DNA of 64,000 nt, taken from Flavobacterium piscisymbiosum. Its GTDB lineage: Bacteria > Bacteroidota > Bacteroidia > Flavobacteriales > Flavobacteriaceae. A program made the position numbers and the translations under genes. The stretch lies in NCBI RefSeq assembly GCF_020905295.1, contig NZ_JAJJMM010000001.1:930001-994000 (forward strand). The letters run 5' to 3'. Positions 1 to 9,234 of this stretch are shown piece by piece; position 1 is the stretch's first letter; each line of letters opens with the position of its first letter. Below the pieces are notes generated by a model. That model did no database searches. It was given only the letters and a program-made list of their open reading frames with translations, and was not told the origin of the DNA.

Positions 1-1
1 T

Positions 2-175
2 CTGGGAATCGAATTGGACAAATCTAATTTCAGAAGAAAAATTTTGCACATGAAATTACTTGTTGAATTAGATGAAAAACAAAAAGCCGTATCACACAGA
101 GCCGCCAAATTATACAAATTTGATGCTGATACTTATAAAAAACTTACTGAAAAAGGATTCAATTTTGAGTTTTAA
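2..175 (+). CDS. C-terminal end of a Nudix/NrtR-type transcriptional regulator (5' end outside the window)
   Basis: Only the last 57 codons are present, open from the window edge to the TAA at 173-175. The visible residues include FRRKILHMKLL and SHRAAKLYKFD, which fit the winged-helix domain that follows the Nudix fold in NrtR-type regulators and related Bacteroidota Nudix proteins. Family knowledge: such proteins bind ADP-ribose-like ligands through the Nudix fold and DNA through the C-terminal domain. The Nudix box and the target genes lie outside the window, so the regulon cannot be named. A hairpin starts 5 bases after the stop and is shared with the convergent peptide gene. It could also be a Nudix hydrolase that keeps the domain without regulating. 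Confidence 0.6.
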   Translation: MGIELDKSNFRRKILHMKLLVELDEKQKAVSHRAAKLYKFDADTYKKLTEKGFNFEF

Positions 176-179
176 AAAA

Positions 180-206
180 ATGCCTGAAGAAATCTTCAGA
201 CATTTG
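180..206. terminator. bidirectional intrinsic terminator
   Basis: TGCCTGAAG (181-189), a 4-base loop and CTTCAGACA (194-202) form a 9-bp stem with one G-T pair. There is an A run on the left and T-rich sequence on the right. It sits between two convergent genes. Confidence 0.7.
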
Positions 207-215
207 TCTATTATT

Positions 216-443
216 CTAGATACATAAAAATATCACATTACAATAACCTCCCACAATACCAGGATATTTCGTAGGATCTTCTGTTCCGGAGTTCGCTGCA
301 ACTCCCATTCCGCTTGCACAAATAGAAGTTGGTACGGGTCTGGGACCACAAATTGTTCCTAATGCTCCACCAGTAATGTTTTTCATTTCATCTTTACTAA
401 GCCTGCCAAATTTTTCAGTAAGCTGCATGGTTTGTTTTTTCAT
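216..443 (-). CDS. small double-glycine (GG) leader peptide, bacteriocin- or RiPP-like precursor
   Basis: The 75-residue protein has a charged leader that ends in LSKDEMKNITGG (residues 15-26), the hallmark of Bacteroidota GG-leader peptides that a C39-peptidase ABC exporter cleaves after GG. The predicted core is 49 residues and contains four cysteines (C32, C42, C68, C74), enough for two disulfides, plus many Gly, Pro, Ala and Ser residues. It has no hydrophobic Sec signal. No modifying enzyme, peptidase-exporter or immunity gene is visible nearby, so this is an orphan precursor that would need export enzymes encoded elsewhere. The start is the only ATG in frame. A possible minus-strand -7 element (TAACTTTG) lies at 733-740, but that would imply a very long leader. 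The function (toxin, signal or structural peptide) is not known. Confidence 0.75.
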   Translation of the reverse strand: MKKQTMQLTEKFGRLSKDEMKNITGGALGTICGPRPVPTSICASGMGVAANSGTEDPTKYPGIVGGYCNVIFLCI

Positions 444-846
444 AATTTGTTTGATTTAATTATTAGTAAAAAATAAACACTCTCTTTTAATGTACTTTTT
501 TACAATAAAATCCTGCGCACAGATTTTTCATAAAAGCAACATCAAAAATCTAACTATAATACAATTATTATTATAGTCACAATGACCACAAGTATAGTTA
601 TATTTTCATAAATCGACAATTATTCGCACAAAAAATACAGATTATTCAAACAAAACTTAGTTATGGATTTTTTTCAGCAAAGATGTTTTGTAATGAAGGC
701 AATAAAAAAGATAATCCTTACATTTTTTGGCACAAAGTTATAATTGATAATGAACGAATTAGCATAATTTCATCTCTTAAAAAACAGCTTTCCGGCTTCA
801 AAACTCAAAATCGGACAAGTACATTCCAGAATCCAAAACTTTGCGC
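444..846. other. AT-rich intergenic stretch without a recognised gene
   Basis: About 400 bases separate the divergent GG-leader gene and lepA. I see no credible ORF or strong hairpin. It must hold the promoter of the peptide gene; the only minus-strand TAnnTTTG match is TAACTTTG at 733-740. Confidence 0.5.
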
Positions 847-854
847 TATCTTTG
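847..854 (+). promoter_or_regulatory. -7 promoter element of lepA
   Basis: TATCTTTG is an exact match to the Bacteroidota -7 consensus TAnnTTTG and lies 92 bases ahead of the lepA ATG. No clear -33 TTTG was seen at the usual spacing. Confidence 0.65.
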
Positions 855-946
855 CGGCTTAATAACACGCTCAACAGCAATTGCTACAGCGCAAATTTAT
901 ACCCTGAAAATTACTTAAAACTCGCTAAGAGAATTGAAATATTAAA

Positions 947-2743
947 ATGAAGAAGATACGTAACTTTTGCATTATTGCACACATTGACCACGGTAAAAGT
1001 ACATTGGCAGACCGCTTATTGGGCGCTACACAAACCGTTACAGCTCGTGAAGAGAAAGCTCAATTGCTTGACAACATGGATCTGGAACGTGAGCGTGGAA
1101 TCACCATTAAGAGTCACGCCATTCAGATGGAATATACCTATAAAGGAGAAGAATATATTTTAAATCTTATTGACACTCCTGGTCACGTTGACTTTTCATA
1201 CGAAGTTTCAAGATCTATTGCAGCTTGTGAAGGCGCGCTTTTGATTGTTGATGCTGCACAAAGTATTCAGGCACAAACGATTTCTAACTTATATCTGGCT
1301 TTAGAGAATGATCTTGAAATTATTCCGGTTTTGAATAAAGTAGATTTACCAAGTGCTAATCCTGAAGAAGTTAGTGATGATATCATTGATTTATTAGGAT
1401 GTAAACTTGAAGATATTATTCATGCTTCAGGGAAAACTGGTTTTGGTGTTGAAAATATTTTAGCTGCCATTATCGAAAAAATCCCACCTCCATCAGGAAA
1501 TGTTGATGAGCCATTACAGGCTTTGATTTTCGATTCACATTACAATCCTTTCCGTGGAATTGAAGTTATTTTCCGTGTTAAAAACGGAGAAATCAAAAAA
1601 GGGCAAAAAATTAAATTCATGGCCACAGGAAATGAATATTTTGCCGATGAAATTGGAACTTTAAAATTAAATCAGGTTCCTAAAAATGTTATATCTGCTG
1701 GTGATGTTGGTTATTTGATTTCTGGAATTAAAGAAGCCAAAGATGTAAAAGTTGGAGATACTCTAACGGATGCTAAAACGCCAACTACTAATATGATTAC
1801 AGGTTTTGAGGATGTAAAACCAATGGTATTTGCCGGAATTTATCCTGTTGATACCGAAGATTATGAAGATTTGCGTTCTTCGATGGAGAAATTGCAACTA
1901 AATGATGCTTCGCTGGTTTTTACACCTGAAAGTTCTGCTGCTTTAGGATTTGGTTTCCGTTGCGGATTCTTAGGAATGCTTCACATGGAAATTATCCAGG
2001 AACGTTTAGAGCGTGAGTTCGACATGACGGTAATTACAACTGTACCTAACGTTTCGTATTTGGCTTACACCAAAAAAGAACCAGAAGTTCCTTTTGTTGT
2101 AAATAACCCTTCTGACTTGCCTGAACCTTCTCGTTTAGACAGAGTTGAAGAACCGTATATTAAAGCAACAATCATTACAAAAGCTGACTTTGTTGGAAAC
2201 GTAATGAGTTTATGTATCGAAAAACGTGGTGTAATTACCAACCAAACGTATTTGACTACAGAACGTGTTGAATTGAATTTTGATATGCCGCTGGCAGAAA
2301 TTGTATTCGATTTTTACGATCGTTTAAAAACGGTTTCTAAAGGTTATGCTTCTTTTGATTACTCTCCGATAGGAATGAGAACTTCGAAATTAGTAAAACT
2401 GGATGTTCTTTTGAACGCTCAAACGGTTGATGCACTTTCTGCTTTGATTCACGAAGACAATGCGTATAACATTGGTAAAAAAATGACCGAGAAATTACGC
2501 GAGTTAATCCCAAGACAACAATTCGATATTCCGATTCAGGCTGCAATTGGGGCTAAAATTATTGCGCGTGAAACTATTAAAGCGCTTCGTAAAGACGTTA
2601 CCGCAAAATGTTATGGTGGTGATATTTCGCGTAAGCGTAAATTACTAGAGAAACAGAAAAAAGGTAAAAAACGTATGAGACAAGTAGGAAACGTTGAGAT
2701 TCCTCAAGAAGCTTTTATGGCTGTTTTGAAATTGAACGATTAG
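947..2743 (+). CDS. lepA: elongation factor 4 (LepA), translational GTPase
   Basis: The 598-residue protein has the usual length of LepA. G1 is AHIDHGKS (residues 11-18), G2 is RGIT (50-53), G3 is DTPGH (76-80) and G4 is NKVD (130-133). The EF-G-like domains and the LepA-specific C-terminal domain follow, ending in a Lys/Arg-rich segment (about 560-580). Family knowledge: LepA binds ribosomes and back-translocates or helps assembly of stalled 30S/70S particles, mainly under stress; it is not essential in most bacteria. The start is ATG, with an exact -7 element upstream and no Shine-Dalgarno site, as is normal here. It is monocistronic, since a hairpin terminator follows 45 bases after the stop. 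Confidence 0.97.
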   Translation: MKKIRNFCIIAHIDHGKSTLADRLLGATQTVTAREEKAQLLDNMDLERERGITIKSHAIQMEYTYKGEEYILNLIDTPGHVDFSYEVSRSIAACEGALLIVDAAQSIQAQTISNLYLALENDLEIIPVLNKVDLPSANPEEVSDDIIDLLGCKLEDIIHASGKTGFGVENILAAIIEKIPPPSGNVDEPLQALIFDSHYNPFRGIEVIFRVKNGEIKKGQKIKFMATGNEYFADEIGTLKLNQVPKNVISAGDVGYLISGIKEAKDVKVGDTLTDAKTPTTNMITGFEDVKPMVFAGIYPVDTEDYEDLRSSMEKLQLNDASLVFTPESSAALGFGFRCGFLGMLHMEIIQERLEREFDMTVITTVPNVSYLAYTKKEPEVPFVVNNPSDLPEPSRLDRVEEPYIKATIITKADFVGNVMSLCIEKRGVITNQTYLTTERVELNFDMPLAEIVFDFYDRLKTVSKGYASFDYSPIGMRTSKLVKLDVLLNAQTVDALSALIHEDNAYNIGKKMTEKLRELIPRQQFDIPIQAAIGAKIIARETIKALRKDVTAKCYGGDISRKRKLLEKQKKGKKRMRQVGNVEIPQEAFMAVLKLND

Positions 2744-2787
2744 ATTTTTTTTTAGAATAAAGAATATAGAGAATAGAATATAGATTA

Positions 2788-2816
2788 AACCCGATGACGA
2801 AAGTTGTCGGGTTTTT
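2788..2816 (+). terminator. lepA terminator
   Basis: AACCCGATGAC, a GAAA loop and GTTGTCGGGTT form an 11-bp stem followed by a run of T. Confidence 0.8.
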
Positions 2817-2966
2817 TGTTGCTTTCAAAATTCATTTTTAAAATTTGCTTTAAACAAAAAAAAATTAATACTATTTTTTTAATGCATAAAAAACAATAGA
2901 TTTACTACAAAAATTACATACTAAAAAAACATATTATTAAATCAGAAATTGTTCAAGACTCTGCCT

Positions 2967-5900
2967 ATGAAACGAACTTTACTCCAAAAAAAATTCAAAT
3001 TAGTTTTAGTGATTCTGTTCTTAATGCCGTTATTTATACACGCTAATTACAAAGACTCATTTTCATTTCAAATCGCAGACACCGAAGCTCCTACAGCTCC
3101 AACTAATGCAAAAGCGTATCAAACCTTTGCCACAACCTGTTCCATACAATGGACTTCCTCAACAGATAATGTTGGAGTTGCTTATTATGAGATATATAAT
3201 GGAACTGTTCTGATAGGCACATCAGATCAATCTGCTCCATATTTTAAAATCACAGGGTTAACAGAATTAACTTCTTATACCTTTAGTGTAAAAGCAAAAG
3301 ATACGGCTGGAAACGTTTCTTCATCAAGCAATTTGATCTTGGTTACTACGCCAGATGGAACTAAACCTACTACACCAACAAATCTAACAGCATCAGATAT
3401 AACCGCAACTTCAGTTAATTTATCATGGACCGGTTCAACAGATAATGTTGGCGTTACCGGTTATTCGATATACAATAACACTTTTACATTATGGGCAAAA
3501 GTAGACGGAGCCACAAGAACTTTCAACGCTACAGGATTAAAACAATCAACTACCTATAATTTTTCAATTAAAGCTACTGATGCGGCACTAAACAGTTCTT
3601 TAGAAAGTAATATTGTATCGGTTAGAGCCCTGGATATTATTCCTCCTACCGCTCCAACCAACCTCTCCTCTTCTGGCACTACAACCACATCAGTAAATTT
3701 GTCCTGGACGGCTTCATCAGATAGTGAAGGTGTTACAGGTTATGACATCTATCAAGGAGAAAATTTACTAATTGGAAATACAGCTAACACAAACTATACA
3801 ATAACAGGGTTACAAGCAAATAATTTTTATTCATTCTCCGTGAAAGCCAGAGATGCAGCCGGAAATATTTCGAACGCAACAATCCCACTGATATGCGAAA
3901 CTCTTGATGCAATTCCGCCAACCACACCCGCAAGTTTGACAGCATCTGAAATAAGCGATACATCAGTAAATCTATCCTGGACTGCTTCAACAGATAATAA
4001 AAAAGTCACTGGATATGAACTTTATGTAAATGGCAATTTATCAACGACTCTAAATGTTTTAGAATTCAGAATAACTACGTTAGCACCAAATACAAATTAT
4101 ACATTTTATGTAAAAGCCAAAGATGCAGCTGGAAATTCATCAGCATCAAGCAATGTTGTTACTTTAAAAACAAATCCTGCATATTGTGTATCTAAAGGCT
4201 ACAGTCAAATATTTGATGAATATATAGCAAGAGTTCAAATTGGAACTATCGACAAAAAATCAAATGTTTCTGCTATTAGCTATACTGACGCTACAAATAT
4301 TGCGACAGAATTAAAAAAAGGCGAAACTTATTCTATTACCGTTACACCAAAAGAGTGGATTAGCGGAAAAACTCAATTTGGGTTAAGATATGCTGCATGG
4401 ATTGACTATAACGGCGATATGGATTTTTATGATTCGGAAGAATTGATTTGGTCTCAAGAAGTTACAACAAACTCACCCGTAAGAGGAACTTTTACGATTC
4501 CTGTTAATGCTATTACAGCCAAAACCAGAATTAGGATAACTGTTAGAGATGGTGGCGCAGCAGGAGTTCCATCGCCTTGTGGAGATTACAGCAACACTTA
4601 TAATTATGGCGAAACAGAAGATTATACTGCTGACATAATAAATAATGCAGTAGATGAGAATGCACCGGAAGCACCAGCAAATTTAACTGCATCCGGAACG
4701 ACCTGGACAACGACGAACTTATCCTGGACAGCACCAGTAAACAATGCAGATATAACAGGTTATGAAATTTATAAGGAAAATATTTTAATTGGAACTTCAA
4801 CAACAGCTAACTTTAATGTTACAGGATTGCTTCAAGGCTACGTTTATTTATTTACTGTAAAAGCTAAAAATTCAAACGGACTTCTATCAAAATCAAGTGT
4901 TCCGGTTTCAGTAACAACACCTAAAGATACAACAAGCCCAACAACGCCTGCAAATCTAAGAGCAACAACAATAACGGCTACAAACATTACCATTTCCTGG
5001 GATCCTTCGACTAATAACGGTGGCGGTATATCCTATTTAATTTATAATGATGCTGATTTAATTGCAACAGTAAAAGATACTAAAGCAGCCATAATTAAAC
5101 TTGCAAATAATGTTATGTATAACTTTAGTGTTCAAGCTGCTGATGAATTCGGCAATAAATCGGCCAAAGCTGCTATTTCGGTTACGACATTAAAAGATAC
5201 AACTCCTCCATCAGCTCCAACTCAGCTTATAGCAACTGACACAACAACAACTACGACAAACTTGTCCTGGACCGCCGCTACAGATGACGAATATATTACC
5301 TATTACGATATTTATAATGGCGCAAATTTACTTTATTCTGTATCAGGGGAAATTACTAATTATAATGTGACAGGATTAAAAGAAGGGACAGCCTATTCTT
5401 TTACTGTAGTTGCCAGAGACAGAGGTTTGAACAAAACATCCAGCAGTCCACTTTCTGTTACCACAGTGTCTATACCAAAATACTGCATTCCGGGAAGTAC
5501 CGCACAAAACAATGATAATATTACTAATGTTACACTAGGTAAAATTAATAATTCTGCCTCATCTGGGGTGTATAGTGATTTTAAAAGCACAGGAGGATTC
5601 GTAATTCCCGGACAAGAAAATACGATAAGTATATCTGTTTCTAAATACTATTCCGGCTCTAAACCCAGCGGATTAGCTTTCTGGATTGATTTGAATGGAG
5701 ATTCAGACTTTGATGACGATGGAGAATTGATTTTCAGTACCATTATTACTGCTGAAACATTTACAGCAATCAAAAAATTCACAATCCCAGTTACCGCAAC
5801 TCCTGGAAGGACAAAGATGAGAATTTCTTTAAAAGAAAATGGGATTCCATCTCCTTGTGAAAAGTTTTACAATGGAGCAATTCAAGATTATATATTGGAT

Positions 5901-6446
5901 ATCAAAGATCCTATTATTGAATTTGAAGCTCCAAGCACACCAAAAAATTTAAGTGTATCAAATATTACTAAAACCTCAGCTATTTTATCATGGGAAGAAT
6001 CAACAGACAATATAGCGGTTACGGGTTATGATATTTACCAAGGAAATATTTTAATTGGCACTACGAACGTAACCAATTATACGCTGACTGGCTTAAGTGC
6101 CGAAACGGTTTACTCATATACCATAAAAGCAAAAGATTATGCTAAAAACATTTCAGTTTCAAGCGATCCAATTTCGTTAACTACAGCTAACCTTTCAATA
6201 GAGGAGCATGATTCAAAATTGCAACGTTATGTAATTTATCCAAATCCATCGCATGATCATTTATTTATAAAGGCAAATAATGACAGAGCTGCTTTTTTCA
6301 AAATAAGCAATATTGGTGGCCAAACTATAAAAACAGGGAATGTAACAGAACAAGCTATAGATGTCAGCATGCTGCCTTCCGGAATTTATATAATCGAATT
6401 GAATGACGGTGAAAAACCTATCTCAAGCAAATTCATTAAAAAGTAA
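2967..6446 (+). CDS. large secreted protein with eight fibronectin type III and two GEVED domains, T9SS type A sorting domain
   Basis: The 1159-residue protein has a signal peptide at about 1-26. Four FN3 repeats follow (about 40-403; recurrent NLSWT, STDNVGVTGY and FSVKAKDAAGN motifs), then a GEVED domain (about 404-557; Ca-binding-like DYNGDMDFYD and closing GETEDY). Next are three FN3 repeats (558-834), a second GEVED domain (835-985; DLNGDSDFDDDGE), one more FN3 and a type A T9SS C-terminal domain (about 1079-1159; VIYPNPS, SGIYIIEL). It should be secreted across the outer membrane by T9SS and carried on the surface or released; the binding target is unknown. The frame is open back to a TTG at 2949, but the ATG at 2967 gives a normal signal peptide and was chosen. 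Confidence 0.88.
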   Translation: MKRTLLQKKFKLVLVILFLMPLFIHANYKDSFSFQIADTEAPTAPTNAKAYQTFATTCSIQWTSSTDNVGVAYYEIYNGTVLIGTSDQSAPYFKITGLTELTSYTFSVKAKDTAGNVSSSSNLILVTTPDGTKPTTPTNLTASDITATSVNLSWTGSTDNVGVTGYSIYNNTFTLWAKVDGATRTFNATGLKQSTTYNFSIKATDAALNSSLESNIVSVRALDIIPPTAPTNLSSSGTTTTSVNLSWTASSDSEGVTGYDIYQGENLLIGNTANTNYTITGLQANNFYSFSVKARDAAGNISNATIPLICETLDAIPPTTPASLTASEISDTSVNLSWTASTDNKKVTGYELYVNGNLSTTLNVLEFRITTLAPNTNYTFYVKAKDAAGNSSASSNVVTLKTNPAYCVSKGYSQIFDEYIARVQIGTIDKKSNVSAISYTDATNIATELKKGETYSITVTPKEWISGKTQFGLRYAAWIDYNGDMDFYDSEELIWSQEVTTNSPVRGTFTIPVNAITAKTRIRITVRDGGAAGVPSPCGDYSNTYNYGETEDYTADIINNAVDENAPEAPANLTASGTTWTTTNLSWTAPVNNADITGYEIYKENILIGTSTTANFNVTGLLQGYVYLFTVKAKNSNGLLSKSSVPVSVTTPKDTTSPTTPANLRATTITATNITISWDPSTNNGGGISYLIYNDADLIATVKDTKAAIIKLANNVMYNFSVQAADEFGNKSAKAAISVTTLKDTTPPSAPTQLIATDTTTTTTNLSWTAATDDEYITYYDIYNGANLLYSVSGEITNYNVTGLKEGTAYSFTVVARDRGLNKTSSSPLSVTTVSIPKYCIPGSTAQNNDNITNVTLGKINNSASSGVYSDFKSTGGFVIPGQENTISISVSKYYSGSKPSGLAFWIDLNGDSDFDDDGELIFSTIITAETFTAIKKFTIPVTATPGRTKMRISLKENGIPSPCEKFYNGAIQDYILDIKDPIIEFEAPSTPKNLSVSNITKTSAILSWEESTDNIAVTGYDIYQGNILIGTTNVTNYTLTGLSAETVYSYTIKAKDYAKNISVSSDPISLTTANLSIEEHDSKLQRYVIYPNPSHDHLFIKANNDRAAFFKISNIGGQTIKTGNVTEQAIDVSMLPSGIYIIELNDGEKPISSKFIKK

Positions 6447-6466
6447 TCTTTTAACCAAATTGAACC

Positions 6467-6499
6467 AAAACCCGATAGCAAAAAGTTATCGGGTTTTTT
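6467..6499 (+). terminator. terminator after the FN3/GEVED protein gene
   Basis: AAAACCCGATA and TATCGGGTTTTTT pair around a short A-rich loop, ending in a T run. Confidence 0.8.
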
Positions 6500-6716
6500 G
6501 CTTTAAAAAAGTCGGTTTTCATACAATTATGGCCCGATCTCCAATCTTTATTACTAATTAAATCATAATAAAACCTCAAAAATAAACACGTAAATACTTA
6601 TAAAAAAGTAGGATTATTAACTCAATAACTTCATTTTTAATGCTAATGATTGCAATTCTAAAAGTTTTAAAACGAAAAACATAATTTTAATCCTACAACT
6701 TTTAAAAGCAATTATT

Positions 6717-7337
6717 ATGAAAACTAAATTTTTTGTTATTTTATCAATGTTAACTTTCTCATTTGCGAACGCGCAACAACAAGAGGTTGATAGTGAAATG
6801 AACTCTGCAAAAGGCGTAACTTTTGAAAAAGGCGATATGTTTCTAGAGGGATCTATCAAAATTAGTACAGGTGGAGAAACCGATTATTATGGATTTAGTC
6901 CAAAATTTGGGTATTTACTAAATGACAAATTTGCCGTTGGAGCAAAACTAAATTATTCTAGTGAAAAAGAAGAAACTGTTCCGGAAACAAAAACCAATGT
7001 ATTTGGAATTGGTGCTTTTGCGAGATATTACTTTTTAGAATTAGACAAAAAACGTTTTAAAGCTTTCGCTGAAGCTGGTTTAGGTTTTGGAAGCAATAAA
7101 ACTAAAATTGAAGGAATTGAAGATGACACTGATAATAGTATTACAGCAGATATTACTGTTGGATTAAATTATTTTGTGACCAAAAACATTGCGGTAACTT
7201 TTACATTGGCTAATGTACTAGCGTATAACAGTGTTTCTCCTGAAAATGGACCATCATCAGATACTTTTAATTTAAACATTAATTTATTTGAAAACATTTT
7301 CGATCAACCACAATTTGGTCTTTTATACAGATTCTAG
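6717..7337 (+). CDS. outer-membrane beta-barrel protein, porin-like
   Basis: The 206-residue protein has a signal peptide ending in FANA before QQQ (cleavage about residue 19). The mature part alternates polar and hydrophobic residues in strand-sized stretches with aromatic edges (YYGFSPKFGYLL, FGIGAFARYYFL, FAEAGLGFGS) and ends in YRF, the terminal Phe typical of BamA-inserted barrels. The size suggests eight to ten strands, as in OmpA- or OmpW-sized barrels (Pfam OMP_b-brl style). No enzyme motif is visible. It is a single-gene unit with its own terminator 24 bases downstream. Substrate or role is not inferable. Confidence 0.75.
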   Translation: MKTKFFVILSMLTFSFANAQQQEVDSEMNSAKGVTFEKGDMFLEGSIKISTGGETDYYGFSPKFGYLLNDKFAVGAKLNYSSEKEETVPETKTNVFGIGAFARYYFLELDKKRFKAFAEAGLGFGSNKTKIEGIEDDTDNSITADITVGLNYFVTKNIAVTFTLANVLAYNSVSPENGPSSDTFNLNINLFENIFDQPQFGLLYRF

Positions 7338-7360
7338 ATTTATATCGCTTAAATCTTCAA

Positions 7361-7394
7361 AAAAAAGCTGTCTCAATTTGGGACAGCTTTTTTT
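7361..7394 (+). terminator. terminator of the beta-barrel gene
   Basis: AGCTGTCTC and GGGACAGCT form a 9-bp stem flanked by A and T runs. Confidence 0.8.
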
Positions 7395-7416
7395 ATTTCA
7401 AAACTTCGAACCTTTG

Positions 7417-7424
7417 TATCTTTG
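7417..7424 (+). promoter_or_regulatory. -7 promoter element of the WYL regulator gene
   Basis: TATCTTTG matches TAnnTTTG exactly, 21 bases ahead of the ATG at 7446. It overlaps an in-frame TTG at 7422 that would otherwise look like a start. Confidence 0.65.
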
Positions 7425-7445
7425 AATCTTCAACTAAAAGAAAAA

Positions 7446-8396
7446 ATGGACGAAACCCCAAAACGATTTGACCGTATTATTGCTATTCTTATTCAGTTAC
7501 AATCTAAAAAAATTGTAAAAGCACAGGAATTAGCCGATCGTTTTGAAGTGAGTTTAAGAACCATATATCGTGATATACGAACTCTTGAAGCTTCCGGAGT
7601 TCCTATTTATAGCGAGGCCGGAGTGGGTTATGCTTTAATGGATGGTTACAGATTGCCTCCTGTTATGTTTACGCGCGAGGAAGTGAGCAGTTTTATCGCT
7701 GCCGAAAAATTGATGCAGAAATTTACAGACCCTTCTTTGGGATCTCATCATGCATCAGCGATGTATAAACTGAAATCGGTTTTGAGAAGTACCGATAAAG
7801 ATTGGCTTTCGAATATAGAATCTAAAATTTTGATGCAAAATCAGGAACCTCTATTTCATGATAGTTCGCCTAATACGCTGGCCATTTTGTTTGAAAGTAT
7901 TGCAGAAAAAAAGCAAATTCTTCTTTCATACAAAACCGCTGAAGAAGCTAGTAATCGAAATATTGAACCCGTTGGCGTTTTTCATGATCATAACAATTGG
8001 TATTTTCTGGGTTATTGCCATTTACGACAAGATTATCGCCAATTTAGAACCGATAGAATTTTGGGGATTCAAAAAACCGAATGCAGTTTTACCATAGAAC
8101 ATGATTCATTAGAAACGTACTTAAAGAAAAATGAAACAATTCCGACGATTAAGGTTCGGATTTTAGTTTCGAAAAAAATCATCAATTATATTCGATTTGA
8201 ACAAAAATATCATGGTTATGTTTCTGAAAAAGATGTTGGTGACCAAATCGAAATGACGTTTATGGCCCGCGATATCCAGGAAGGATTTCCACGCTGGTTT
8301 TTGATGTATGCTGATTATGCTTCGATTATAGAACCCGAAAAACTCAAAACCAGAATCCGGGAATTAGTAGAAAATTATCTGGAGAGATTATCATAA
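7446..8396 (+). CDS. HTH and WYL domain transcriptional regulator (YafY type)
   Basis: The 316-residue protein has an N-terminal winged helix (about 8-60; AQELADRFEVSLRTIYRDIRTLEASG), a linker region, a WYL domain (about 140-220; NWYFLGYCHLR and YRQFRTDRI) and a WCX-like C-terminal region. Family knowledge: WYL domains bind small ligands or nucleic acid, and the proteins act as repressors or activators of neighbouring or unlinked genes. The start chosen is the ATG at 7446, because the upstream in-frame TTG lies inside the -7 element. It is convergent with the DinB gene, from which it is separated by a shared terminator. Such pairs are frequent in Flavobacteria, so the DinB gene is a candidate target, though this is only inference. 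Confidence 0.88.
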   Translation: MDETPKRFDRIIAILIQLQSKKIVKAQELADRFEVSLRTIYRDIRTLEASGVPIYSEAGVGYALMDGYRLPPVMFTREEVSSFIAAEKLMQKFTDPSLGSHHASAMYKLKSVLRSTDKDWLSNIESKILMQNQEPLFHDSSPNTLAILFESIAEKKQILLSYKTAEEASNRNIEPVGVFHDHNNWYFLGYCHLRQDYRQFRTDRILGIQKTECSFTIEHDSLETYLKKNETIPTIKVRILVSKKIINYIRFEQKYHGYVSEKDVGDQIEMTFMARDIQEGFPRWFLMYADYASIIEPEKLKTRIRELVENYLERLS

Positions 8397-8442
8397 AAAA
8401 ACTCCTAAACATGAAAGTAAATTCAGTTTAGGAGTTTTTTTA
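8395..8442. terminator. bidirectional terminator between the WYL and DinB genes
   Basis: AAAACTCCTAAAC and GTTTAGGAGTTTT pair perfectly around a 15-base loop, with A and T runs outside. Confidence 0.8.
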
Positions 8443-8463
8443 TTCAGTCAATCTTCAAAAATG

Positions 8464-8946
8464 CTATCTTTCCCAGAAAAAAGGAGGTTCAATATTTAAA
8501 GCTCTTAGATACACATAACCTTGTCCGCGGTGGTGTACTTCGTTATCAATAAAATAGAGAATGTTCTGAATTACCGGAAATTCGTATTGACCAAAAAGAT
8601 TAAAGTTTTCATTAAAATCTTCAATCGATAATTTCTCCCAATACTTGTTGATTTCTGCAGTTGCTTCGTCCCATTTTTCAAGATATTGCGCTTTAAAAAT
8701 CAATTTTTCTGATGCTTCTTCGCTAAATGGTTTTACTTCTTTATTTACGATTCCTTTAAGTCCAGGAACAGCAATAGCCAAAAGTTCATCTGTGAGTTTA
8801 GCAAAAGTTCTCATTCCTCCTATCGAAAATTCGAAGAAATCTTTTTCAGGAAACGCCTCAATAACATTACGTGTAAGGGCGCGGTGACCTTGCCAGTGTT
8901 TCAATAAATCTTCGGGAGTAATTACTTGGGCAGCTAATGTTTTCAT
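8464..8946 (-). CDS. DinB family protein
   Basis: This 160-residue four-helix protein has the DinB C-terminal signature NEVHHRGQGYVYLRAL (H138, H139) followed by the PPFFWE tail common in Bacteroidota members. Family knowledge: DinB/YfiT proteins bind a divalent metal through three histidines, and some are thiol-dependent transferases; many have no known function. Here H17 and the HH pair are present, but I see no His in the helix that usually gives the first ligand (RTFAKLTDELLAIA, 46-59), so metal binding may differ. It is convergent with the WYL regulator. Confidence 0.82.
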   Translation of the reverse strand: MKTLAAQVITPEDLLKHWQGHRALTRNVIEAFPEKDFFEFSIGGMRTFAKLTDELLAIAVPGLKGIVNKEVKPFSEEASEKLIFKAQYLEKWDEATAEINKYWEKLSIEDFNENFNLFGQYEFPVIQNILYFIDNEVHHRGQGYVYLRALNIEPPFFWER

Positions 8947-9003
8947 AATTTTAAAGTTTAATTATTTTTAATACTTCAAAAGTATTGAGGGTCGGTGACA
9001 ACA

Positions 9004-9050
9004 GTTTGTCAGCAGGAAAAAAAAGATTTATTTTTTTTCTGCTGACAAAC
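9004..9050. repeat. long hairpin with 12-bp perfect arms plus A/T tract
   Basis: GTTTGTCAGCAG and CTGCTGACAAAC pair perfectly around an A-run/T-run core, so the whole element folds. It lies in the 288-base spacer between the pfkB end and the DinB start, immediately followed by another hairpin at 9051. Confidence 0.75.
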
Positions 9051-9186
9051 GTAGAGAAGCATAGCAGTGCGTCTCTACAATTAAAATCCTTATGTCATTA
9101 CATGCGAAACCCGACAGGTTTTAAAAACCTGTCGGGTTTACTTTATGGTTACGATGTGTTAGACGCACTGCTGTGCGTCTTTACGA
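9051..9186. repeat. REP-like compound palindrome (two GACGCAC-type hairpins around a long central palindrome)
   Basis: A hairpin at 9051-9078 (GTAGAGA...TCTCTAC, core GCAGTGCGTC) and another around 9162-9183 (AGACGCAC, TGCT, GTGCGTCT) share their sequence. Between them, 9107-9139 is a 16-bp-arm palindrome (AAACCCGACAGGTTTT and its complement). Read on the minus strand, the central palindrome can terminate pfkB. The related outer hairpins suggest a repeated, mobile-like intergenic element. Confidence 0.65.
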
Positions 9187-9234
9187 TATATATTGTGGCT
9201 ACATTTCGTTTTTCTTAAATGCTCGATTGAATCT

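Noticed and set aside
216..443. Complete RiPP biosynthetic cluster around the GG-leader peptide
   Set aside because: No modifying enzyme, C39 peptidase or immunity gene lies within reach; only the precursor is supported.
2949..2966. TTG as the start of the FN3/GEVED protein gene
   Set aside because: The ATG at 2967 gives a normal signal peptide start; the seven upstream codons add nothing recognisable.
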